Shown here: positions 18,196 to 24,819 of the stretch, piece by piece
Numbering within the stretch: position 1 is the stretch's first letter
How the letters are laid out: every line of letters begins with the position of its first letter
Assembly (NCBI GenBank): GCA_018057035.1
Contig: JAGPEN010000003.1
Span: 7,533 to 40,179, forward strand
DNA from: Aminivibrio sp.
GTDB taxonomy: Bacteria; Synergistota; Synergistia; Synergistales; Aminobacteriaceae
Direction: 5' to 3'
Length of the DNA: 32,647 bases
Translations under genes and position numbers: made by a program
The notes under the pieces: model-generated
The model's input: only the letters and a program-made list of their open reading frames with translations
What the model was told of the DNA's origin: nothing
Database searches by the model: none

Positions 18196-18930
18196 CTAGA
18201 AGCAGGATTCAGGATGAAGTCCCAGGTACCGCTCCAGGGCTTCCGCGTCCTCCGGGGTGTCAATCTCGATGGTGTCCCTCTCCACAGGAACACAGGCTAT
18301 GGAATGTCCTCTTTCGAGGACCCGGAGCATTTCCAGGCTTTCCGTTCTCTCGAGGGGCGTCTGTTCCCAGGAGGAAAATTTGAGCAGGAAATCCCTCCGC
18401 CAGCAATAGGGACCAATATGCTTGTAATAGACGGGGTCTCCGTTTCTCGGGCAGGGAATGGGGGAGCGGCTGAAGTAGAGCGCCCTGCCGCCTGTATCAA
18501 ATACCATCTTGACGATGTTCGGCGAAAAAACTTCCTCCTCCCGGTCGATCCGCTTTGACAGGAGAGCGAGCATGACGGCGGGATCACCCATGGCCGCGGC
18601 CAGGGGATCTATCATGTCAGGTCCCACGAGAGGATCATCGACCTGGACGTTGAGGACGAGATCGGAAGGGATTCTTTCGGCGACCCAGGCCACCCTGTCC
18701 CCTCCGCTCGGCAGTTCCGGAGGCGTGAGCAAGCATTCTCCGCCCGCCCTGCGTACCGCTTCCGCAACCCGTTCATCGTCCGCGGCGACGATGATCCTGT
18801 CCACGGAAGAACATCTTTCCACCCTGCGGAGTACCCGGACGACCAGGGGAACACCTCTCACCGGCAAAAGGGGTTTGCCGGGGAGGCGGGTGCTTGCGAA
18901 TCTGGCGGGAATGACGGCGAGGGTTTTCAT
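18196..18930 (-). CDS. kdsB: CMP-Kdo / CMP-8-amino-Kdo synthetase KdsB
   Basis: This 244-residue cytidylyltransferase activates Kdo-type sugars with CTP for lipopolysaccharide core assembly. It has the IPARFASTRLPGKPL start (residues 7-21), VAADDERV near 48-55, SGGDRVAWV and the C-terminal TIEIDTPEDAE. The active-site motif, usually NVQGDEP, is here NVQVDDP (94-100); Asp98 is kept, but the glycine is Val97 and the glutamate is Asp99. An AAGGAG site precedes the ATG. It converges on kdnA. In Shewanella kdsB lies beside kdnB-kdnA and its enzyme is reported to prefer 8-amino-Kdo, so the same preference is inferred here. Confidence 0.9.
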   Translation of the reverse strand: MKTLAVIPARFASTRLPGKPLLPVRGVPLVVRVLRRVERCSSVDRIIVAADDERVAEAVRRAGGECLLTPPELPSGGDRVAWVAERIPSDLVLNVQVDDPLVGPDMIDPLAAAMGDPAVMLALLSKRIDREEEVFSPNIVKMVFDTGGRALYFSRSPIPCPRNGDPVYYKHIGPYCWRRDFLLKFSSWEQTPLERTESLEMLRVLERGHSIACVPVERDTIEIDTPEDAEALERYLGLHPESCF

Positions 18931-19008
18931 GATCCATCTCCTTGAGGAAAGGTTGACACTGAACAGTAATGATACTCTTTTCTTCCTTTCGCCGGAAGGG
19001 CAGAGCAG

Positions 19009-19036
19009 AAAAAACGGCCCCTTAGGGGGCCGTTTT
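19009..19036 (-). terminator. Intrinsic terminator of arcC
   Basis: On the minus strand AAAACGGCCCC pairs with GGGGCCGTTTT around a 4-base loop (19011-19036), ending in six T (19014-19009). It lies 27 bases after the arcC stop. Confidence 0.9.
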
Positions 19037-19062
19037 CAGTATACAGCAGGGGAAAAAGAGGG

Positions 19063-20004
19063 TCAGTCCTTGAGAATCTGCGTTCCCGCCTTGCCTTCCA
19101 GGGCCTCGAGAGCCTGTTCAAGGCTCGCGATGACGGCACGGCTTCCTCCGTTCCGGACAAAACGGAGGGCTGCCTTTACCTTAGGTCCCATGGATCCAGC
19201 CTTGAAATGCCCTTCCTTTTCAAGGGTTTCCATTTCAGTTACCGTTAGGTTCTCCAGCCATTTCTGGTTCGGCGTGTTGTAGTTGATGGCAACCCTCGGC
19301 ACATCGGTGAGGATCATCAGAAGGTCGGCCTTCACCGCTGCGGCGAGCCTTTCACCGGCGAGGTCCTTGTCGATGACCGCCTCGATCCCCTGGTAGGTGC
19401 CGTCCGTATTCCGGATGACCGGAATGCCGCCGCCACCGGAAGCGATGACGGTAAACCCCTTCCCCAGCAGGGAGTTTATGACGTCCTTTTCCACGATTGA
19501 CTTGGGGTCGGGGGAGGGAACGACTCTTCTCCAGCCGCGGCCTGCGTCGTCGATCCAGGACTCCCCGGTTTCAGCCATTCGCTTCTTCGCCGCCTCTTCC
19601 GTGTAGAAGGGGCCCACCGGCTTCGTCGGATGGGTGAAGGCGGGATCGGCAGGGTCCACCTCAACCTGGGTCACGACGCATGCGGGTTCATGGCCGGACA
19701 GGCCTTCAAGGGCAAGGGTGTTGTGGAAACTCTGGCAGAACATGTACCCGATGAGTCCCTGGCTTTCCGCTCCGCAGACATCCATGGGCATGGCGGGAAC
19801 AGAAGCGCTTCCCAGTTCGTTCTGAATGAGTATTGCACCGACCTGGGGGCCGTTGCCGTGGGTGACCACAACTTCGTGGCCTGCCCGGATCATCTTGACG
19901 ATCTGGTCAACTGTTTTCTGTACGTTGTCCCGCTGTTCCGCTGCAGTGCCCTTCTGGCCTCTCTGCAGAATGGCGTTGCCTCCAAGGGCGACCAAAACTC
20001 TCAT
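19063..20004 (-). CDS. arcC: Carbamate kinase
   Basis: This 313-residue cytoplasmic kinase makes ATP from carbamoyl phosphate and ADP, usually as the last step of arginine, citrulline or agmatine breakdown. Family segments are [11 protein letters not shown] at the start, [12 protein letters not shown] near residue 48, [27 protein letters not shown] and [13 protein letters not shown], with [11 protein letters not shown] near the end. GGAGGGG lies upstream, with slightly long spacing. It follows speE by 59 bases. No arginine deiminase or carbamoyltransferase is in the window, so the source of carbamoyl phosphate is not shown. Confidence 0.95.
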   Translation of the reverse strand: MRVLVALGGNAILQRGQKGTAAEQRDNVQKTVDQIVKMIRAGHEVVVTHGNGPQVGAILIQNELGSASVPAMPMDVCGAESQGLIGYMFCQSFHNTLALEGLSGHEPACVVTQVEVDPADPAFTHPTKPVGPFYTEEAAKKRMAETGESWIDDAGRGWRRVVPSPDPKSIVEKDVINSLLGKGFTVIASGGGGIPVIRNTDGTYQGIEAVIDKDLAGERLAAAVKADLLMILTDVPRVAINYNTPNQKWLENLTVTEMETLEKEGHFKAGSMGPKVKAALRFVRNGGSRAVIASLEQALEALEGKAGTQILKD

Positions 20005-20051
20005 CTCTTTGAATTCCCCTCCTGAATGTTAATGGTAAACTGATATATTCT

Positions 20052-20080
20052 AAACTAAGCAGCTTAATTCAGCAAGTCAA
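20052..20080 (-). promoter_or_regulatory. Possible arcC promoter
   Basis: On the minus strand TTGACT (20080-20075), 17 bases, TAGTTT (20057-20052), overlapping the end of speE. The -10 is weak; arcC may instead be transcribed from upstream with speE. Confidence 0.35.
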
Positions 20081-20909
20081 TGACAAAGGGTGGAAGAACA
20101 AAACTCGCCCGGTGGATATCGGACGTATAGTACCTCGTTCCCACGGGGGCAGGTCGAAGCGGGGCCGATGGATCGGCTGTCTTGGATCCCACGGTGTAGG
20201 TCCACATTCCGCTGGGGTAAGTGGGCATGGCCCCCCAGTACATCCTGACAATGGGGAAGACGGAGCTCATCTCCCGGAAGGCGTCCCGGACAACGTTCCT
20301 GTCAGTAAAGGGCGATTCTGTCTGGGCAACCACCATACCGTCCTTTTTCAGTGCGTTTTGGATGTCACGATAGAAGGGAGATTGGAAGAGTCCCGCGGCA
20401 AATTCCACGGGATCGGTGCTGTCCACGATGGCGACGTCGAATTCTTCTTTCGCTGCCTTGATGAATACCATGGCGTCCATGGCTTTTACGTCTGCCCTGG
20501 GGTCTTCAAGGGCAGCGCTGATGGTCGGGAGGAACCGTTTCGAGGCGTTGATCACTTCCTCGTCGATATCGATGAGAGTTGCTCTTTCCACGTTTTTGTG
20601 GCGGAGGACTTCCCGCAGGACGCCGCCGTCGCCGCCGCCTACGATGAGCACTCTCCTGGGATCCGGGTGAGAGGAGAGCGCCACGTGGGCCATCATCTCG
20701 GAATAGCAGAATTCGTCCCGTTCGGTGATCTGGATGGCTCCGTCGAGAATCATCATCCGGCCGTATTCTCCTGTTTCCACGAGCAGGATGTCCTGGTAGG
20801 GGCTTTTCACGTTCAGAAGCACGTCTGATACGCGAAGGCTCAGCTTCATGTCAGGGCTCTGTTCTTCGGTGACCCAGAGTTCGTTGAAGCGTTTCCGGCG
20901 GGTATCCAT
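20064..20909 (-). CDS. speE: Spermidine synthase (polyamine aminopropyltransferase)
   Basis: This 281-residue enzyme transfers the aminopropyl group from decarboxylated SAM to putrescine. It shows an N-terminal beta domain (SPYQDILLVETGEYGRMMILDG), the substrate region QITERDEFCYSEMMAHV, the cofactor loop LIVGGGDGGVLREV, IDIDEEVI, and the catalytic region DVAIVDSTDPVEFA (the more common form is VGPA). The ATG at 20909 has AAAGGAG at good spacing; a start 16 codons further up lies next to a hairpin and is less likely. It lies between the decarboxylase and arcC; speD elsewhere in the window completes the route. Confidence 0.94.
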   Translation of the reverse strand: MDTRRKRFNELWVTEEQSPDMKLSLRVSDVLLNVKSPYQDILLVETGEYGRMMILDGAIQITERDEFCYSEMMAHVALSSHPDPRRVLIVGGGDGGVLREVLRHKNVERATLIDIDEEVINASKRFLPTISAALEDPRADVKAMDAMVFIKAAKEEFDVAIVDSTDPVEFAAGLFQSPFYRDIQNALKKDGMVVAQTESPFTDRNVVRDAFREMSSVFPIVRMYWGAMPTYPSGMWTYTVGSKTADPSAPLRPAPVGTRYYTSDIHRASFVLPPFVIDLLN

Positions 20910-20934
20910 TGGGAATTCTCCTTTCTTCTGAAAG

Positions 20935-20972
20935 AGCGGAGGGAACAAGTCGTTCAACCTGTTCCCTCCGCT
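20935..20972 (-). other. Perfect hairpin between decarboxylase and speE
   Basis: AGCGGAGGGAACA and TGTTCCCTCCGCT (20935-20947, 20960-20972) form a perfect 13-pair stem with a 12-base loop. On the minus strand it is followed by CTTTCAG, not a true T run. It sits 25 bases before the speE start and may be a weak terminator or an mRNA-processing or stability element separating the expression of the two genes. Confidence 0.6.
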
Positions 20973-21011
20973 GGCTGATCATCGTTTAGTATAAGTATAG
21001 AATGTCCGGCT

Positions 21012-22187
21012 TCAATCTTCAAGCACATAGGCGCGGAGCGGAGGGAAGCCGTTGAAGCAGACAGAGGAATAGCTCTGCGTATAGGCTCCGGTGGTGAAGA
21101 AATAGAGCCGGTCTCCTTCCGCCAGCGAAGCGGGGAGGGCGTACTTTTCATTTTCGTACAGAATGTCCATGCTGTCGCAGGTGGGACCTGCCAGGATCGT
21201 CTCCTGGATGGGGCCCGTCTTTTCCGAGTAGATGGGGTACTTGATGGATTCGTCGAGCGTTTCGATAAGCCCCCCGAATTTTCCCGCGTCGAGGTAGACC
21301 CAGCTGTACTGGTTGGCCTCCGACTTTCTGGAGATGAGAACCACTTCCGTAACGAGGATTCCGGCGTCCCCGGCCATGAACCGCCCCGGTTCAAGAAGGA
21401 TTTCCGGGAGGTCTTCTCCGAAATCCTCCGTGAGGAACCGGATGATCTCCGTTCCGTAGACGGAAGTCTCCTTCGTGGGAGAAATGTAGTTCGCCGGGAA
21501 TCCGCCGCCGAGGTTCACCATTTTCAGCTCGATCCCTTCCGCCTTTGCGGCATCGAAAAGGTACTTGCATGTGGAAATGGCATTATCCCACTGGCCGATG
21601 TCCCGCTGCTGGGATCCCACGTGGAAGGAAATGCCGTAGGGAACCAGGCCGAGTTCCGGAGTCTGGAGGATGAGCCTGTAAATCGTGTCGGGATGTGCTC
21701 CGAACTTCCGGGAGAGGGGCCAGTCGGCACCGCTTCCGTCGGTGAGGATCCTGAAGAAGACCCTTGAACCGGGGGCGTTCTTCGCGATTTTTTGCAGATC
21801 GCTTTCAGAGTCCGTAGCGAAGAGGCGCACGCCCTTCGAATAGGCGTAGGCTATATCCTTCGCTTTTTTTATGGTGTTGCCGTAGCTGACCCTGTCAGGT
21901 GTGGCGCCGAGCGCCAGAATGTGGTCCAGTTCGTATACCGAGGCTATATCGAAGCAGCTTCCCTTGGCAACAAGCATCCGAACGACGGATTCGTTGGGGT
22001 TCGCCTTCACGGCATAATAAATCTTTGCAAAGGGCAGGGTGCTGATCAGTTCATCGTACTTCTGTTCGACCTTTTCGAGGTCAATTACGAGAAAGGGTGT
22101 TTCCTTATTTCCCGCAAACTTTTTGATGCGGTCGAATCGTTCCCTGGAAATATACCTTTCAAGGTCGAACTGGAACTCGTTTTCCAC
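21012..22187 (-). CDS. Ornithine (possibly lysine/ornithine) decarboxylase, alanine-racemase fold
   Basis: This 391-residue PLP enzyme of the fold III 'eukaryotic ODC' group makes putrescine (or cadaverine). It shows YYAVKANP with the PLP lysine Lys61, FDIASVYE, a FHVGSQ motif, NLGGGFP, LEPGRF, and near the C-terminus GPTCDSMD, the cysteine-aspartate active-site motif of ornithine and lysine/ornithine decarboxylases. Its length is below that of biosynthetic arginine decarboxylases, so arginine is unlikely as substrate. The start is a GTG with an AGGAGGT site. speE follows 102 bases later on the same strand. Choice between ornithine and lysine needs assay or phylogeny. Confidence 0.88.
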   Translation of the reverse strand: MENEFQFDLERYISRERFDRIKKFAGNKETPFLVIDLEKVEQKYDELISTLPFAKIYYAVKANPNESVVRMLVAKGSCFDIASVYELDHILALGATPDRVSYGNTIKKAKDIAYAYSKGVRLFATDSESDLQKIAKNAPGSRVFFRILTDGSGADWPLSRKFGAHPDTIYRLILQTPELGLVPYGISFHVGSQQRDIGQWDNAISTCKYLFDAAKAEGIELKMVNLGGGFPANYISPTKETSVYGTEIIRFLTEDFGEDLPEILLEPGRFMAGDAGILVTEVVLISRKSEANQYSWVYLDAGKFGGLIETLDESIKYPIYSEKTGPIQETILAGPTCDSMDILYENEKYALPASLAEGDRLYFFTTGAYTQSYSSVCFNGFPPLRAYVLED

Positions 22188-22321
22188 GTCTCTACCTCCT
22201 CATGAATTGTTTTCGGACCTGATGCAGTTTACGGCCTCGGGAAGAGAAATGCAATAGGGAAAGGAGAGGAAAAATCAGGGAATTTACGTATACTTTTGCT
22301 TCCTTTCATGGAGACGTTCCA

Positions 22322-22330
22322 TGGTAGAAT
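22322..22330 (+). promoter_or_regulatory. Possible extended -10 promoter of the L,D-transpeptidase gene
   Basis: TGGTAGAAT is an extended -10 (TAGAAT at 22325-22330) with no clear -35, 48 bases before the ATG. Confidence 0.4.
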
Positions 22331-22377
22331 CAATTCTGTTCCGGCCTTTGAACTCACCGCCGCAAGGAGGCTCCTCC

Positions 22378-23049
22378 ATGTTGTACGGAAAACGAAAATT
22401 CCCCCTCTGGGCAAAGCTGGCAGGTCTTGTCCTTCTGGTCGTTATCGGTTTTCTTACGGGCTATCTCGGCTATACCCTCTACCGCGATCTGACTGCCCCG
22501 CCCCCGGAAATGCCGGCGGAACCCCGTCCGGCCCAGGTTGCGGCCCCGCACCCTGAGCAGCCTGAGCCTTCCGGAACCCCAGCGGTTGTCCCGGCGCCGC
22601 AACAGCCGGTGCCTCCTCCCGTGCCTGGGAAAGTGAGGGGAGACCAGCTGTGGCTCCATGTCGTCAAGGGGGACTACCGGATGTACCTTTACCGGGGAAA
22701 AAACGTGGAGCGTATCTACAAGGTGGCCGTGGGTTTGAACGGTGGACAGAAGGAGCGTGTCGGCGACAGCAGGACCCCCACCGGGACCTTTTCTGTCCAG
22801 CAGATTCAAAAGGCTTCGTCCTGGACCTACGACTTCGGCGACGGGAACGGACCAACGAGGGGAGCCTACGGACCCTGGTTCATACGGTTGAAGACGCCGG
22901 GATGGTCGGGGATAGGAATCCACGGCACCCATGACCCGAACTCCATCGGCACCATGATAACCCAGGGCTGCGTACGGATGAGGAACCACGAACTGGAAGA
23001 ACTGAAGAAGAGGGTTTTTGTCGGCATGAAAGTCGTCATTTCGGAATAG
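22378..23049 (+). CDS. L,D-transpeptidase (YkuD domain), membrane-anchored
   Basis: This 223-residue envelope enzyme is expected to make 3-3 peptidoglycan cross-links or attach proteins to the wall. An N-terminal membrane segment (about residues 13-34) is followed by a proline-rich spacer (40-85) and a C-terminal YkuD domain. Catalytic features are IGIHGTHD (His182) and the nucleophile in TQGCVRM (Cys198). An AAGGAGG site lies 7 bases before the ATG; the frame is open to 22321, but that part overlaps the promoter element. It is 11 bases before an MBL-fold gene, probably one transcript. Confidence 0.92.
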   Translation: MLYGKRKFPLWAKLAGLVLLVVIGFLTGYLGYTLYRDLTAPPPEMPAEPRPAQVAAPHPEQPEPSGTPAVVPAPQQPVPPPVPGKVRGDQLWLHVVKGDYRMYLYRGKNVERIYKVAVGLNGGQKERVGDSRTPTGTFSVQQIQKASSWTYDFGDGNGPTRGAYGPWFIRLKTPGWSGIGIHGTHDPNSIGTMITQGCVRMRNHELEELKKRVFVGMKVVISE

Positions 23050-23060
23050 GAGCAGGTGTC

Positions 23061-23957
23061 ATGAAATTTGTGAACATCGATCTTCAGGTGAACAAACGGG
23101 GCTTTCGCCGCTTCATTTCCTCCTGGCTGGTCAGGGATGAAGATAAAGACAGGACGTACCTTGTCGATACCGGTCCGGGAAGCACCTGGCCTCTTGTCCG
23201 CGATGCCGTTGAGCGGCACGGGGGAGGGCGGGTCGATGCCGTTCTTCTGACCCATGTGCATCTTGACCATGCCGGAGCGGTGCCTCTCGCCTTTCGGGAA
23301 TACGGCGCTCCGGTGTCTGCGGCTCCGAAGGGAATCCCTCACCTTCTCGAGCCTGCGGCCCTGTGGAAGGGAAGCGTGGATACCCTCGGGGAAACGGCGT
23401 ACCTTTACGGTGAACCGGAAGCCCTTCCCCGGGAAGCCCTTCTGGGGGATGAGGCTCTCCCGGCAGGATTCTCCGCCATCGAGACCCCGGGCCATGCTTC
23501 CCATCACCGCTGCTTTGTTCTCGACGAAGGCGAAATGGGAAAAACCCTTTTCGCCGGGGAAGCGGCGGGAATTTTCCTGGAAGGAGAGGAGCCTTTTCCT
23601 TACCTTCGTCCTGCCACGCCGCCCCGCTTCTTCCCCGAAGTGACCCTCGAGTCCATTGAACGGCTGATTCCTCTCGGCTGCAGAAGAATCTGCTACTCCC
23701 ACTTCGGAGCGGCCGAAGGAGCAAAGGAAATGCTTTCCTTTGCCAGGGACCAGATCCTTTTCTGGAGGGACACTGTTGTTGAAATGTTCAGGAGGGGTGT
23801 CTCGCCCGAGGACGAGGAGGTGATCTTCATGGAACTGCTGGAACGGGACCCCTTTCTCGCCGCCTGGAGGAAAATGGAGCCCGACATCCGGGACAGGGAG
23901 CGGGAGTTCATCGGCAACAGCATACGGGGATTCGCCGGAGCCTACGGGCCGAAATAA
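23061..23957 (+). CDS. Metallo-beta-lactamase-fold hydrolase
   Basis: This 298-residue protein has the zinc motif THVHLDHAG (His65, His67, Asp69, His70), ETPGHASHH and a late CYSHFG histidine, all expected for an active MBL-fold enzyme. A helical C-terminal region (about 215-298) follows the core. The fold covers thioesterases, lactonases, glyoxalase II and others, and the substrate cannot be assigned. The short 11-base gap after the L,D-transpeptidase gene suggests co-transcription rather than shared function. Confidence 0.85.
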   Translation: MKFVNIDLQVNKRGFRRFISSWLVRDEDKDRTYLVDTGPGSTWPLVRDAVERHGGGRVDAVLLTHVHLDHAGAVPLAFREYGAPVSAAPKGIPHLLEPAALWKGSVDTLGETAYLYGEPEALPREALLGDEALPAGFSAIETPGHASHHRCFVLDEGEMGKTLFAGEAAGIFLEGEEPFPYLRPATPPRFFPEVTLESIERLIPLGCRRICYSHFGAAEGAKEMLSFARDQILFWRDTVVEMFRRGVSPEDEEVIFMELLERDPFLAAWRKMEPDIRDREREFIGNSIRGFAGAYGPK

Positions 23958-23964
23958 ATGGAAC

Positions 23965-23996
23965 GGGGGAGCGATTCGGCTCCCCCATCTTTTTTT
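23965..23996 (+). terminator. Intrinsic terminator after the MBL-fold gene
   Basis: GGGGGAGC-GATTCG-GCTCCCCC (23965-23986) followed by ATC and seven T. The T run reaches the end of the converging minus-strand gene. Confidence 0.92.
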
Positions 23997-24792
23997 ATTT
24001 TCTTCCTTCTTTTGTTCCCGCAATTCCGTTTCCTGCTTCGTATTCATACACAATGCCCTGAAAGGCTTCAGGAAGAACCCGGCTCGTGATCGTCAGGCAG
24101 TCCTCGTCGTATTCGATGGAGTGAAGCTTCAGTGGGAAGATAAATTTTCTCAGGTCGAGAAGGGGCTGGATCTGTTCCACCGCCTGATCTGTTATGAACT
24201 GGGGAACGTCGACCCGGTTGACCCTGAGGGTGTAGTCATGAAGCCAAACCTGTTGCATCTCCACGATCTTGAACCGGCTGAAGATTTCGATGAGAATGTT
24301 CAGCCGAAAGAGAACGGTCACGAGGTAGTTCCCCCTGGCGTAGATTCCGTCGGGGCGCATGTCCACCTGGAGGTTTTTCCAGTGATCGTCCTCGCCGAAC
24401 TCTTTTGACAGAAGGTTGTCGTTGAGGTCCTTTTCAAGGATCCGGGCGAAAGCGTGAACGTTGAGAATTTCCCTGGCGTCCAGCCCTTTTTCCTGCCACT
24501 CCGCAGGGGGGTTCATCTGCACTCCCATGGCCCTGACCCGAAGTGAATCCATGCGTACGCCGCCGATGACGCATCCCGATATGTCAAGATAGATATCCCT
24601 GACATAGCCAGCAGCGTCCGGTTCTTCGTCGATGATCATGGTCATCCTCTCCGGGGTAAACTCTGAGGCGAAATGCCGGAGAAGGAGGTGCCCCCGGGGC
24701 TCTTCTCCTGCGATCGCGGGAGTTCCCCGGAAAAATAAAAAAATGGCCGTCACTGCAATCAGTATGATTCGAAGCTGATTTTTCGGTCTCAT
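23995..24792 (-). CDS. Secreted DUF2993/LmeA-like lipid-binding protein
   Basis: This 265-residue protein has a signal peptide (hydrophobic IILIAVTAIFLFFRGTPAIAG, about residues 9-29). The rest resembles DUF2993 (LmeA-like) proteins: an early LDISGCVIGGVRMDSLRVRA segment, a central GIYARGNYLVTV strand and a late LDLRKFIFPLKLHSIEYDEDCLTI run. Members are thought to bind phospholipid outside the membrane; function here is inference. GGGAGG lies upstream of the ATG. It starts 27 bases after the ABC-F stop, so the two form an operon. Confidence 0.65.
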   Translation of the reverse strand: MRPKNQLRIILIAVTAIFLFFRGTPAIAGEEPRGHLLLRHFASEFTPERMTMIIDEEPDAAGYVRDIYLDISGCVIGGVRMDSLRVRAMGVQMNPPAEWQEKGLDAREILNVHAFARILEKDLNDNLLSKEFGEDDHWKNLQVDMRPDGIYARGNYLVTVLFRLNILIEIFSRFKIVEMQQVWLHDYTLRVNRVDVPQFITDQAVEQIQPLLDLRKFIFPLKLHSIEYDEDCLTITSRVLPEAFQGIVYEYEAGNGIAGTKEGRK

Positions 24793-24819
24793 TCTGTACT
24801 GTCCTCCCTGGTGGTTAAA

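Noticed and set aside
18953..18958. Plus-strand TTGACA upstream of kdsB
   Set aside because: No -10 at a suitable distance and no plus-strand gene follows.
22866..24053. Minus-strand open frame opposite the MBL-fold gene
   Set aside because: It is antisense to a gene with intact zinc motifs and has no motifs of its own.
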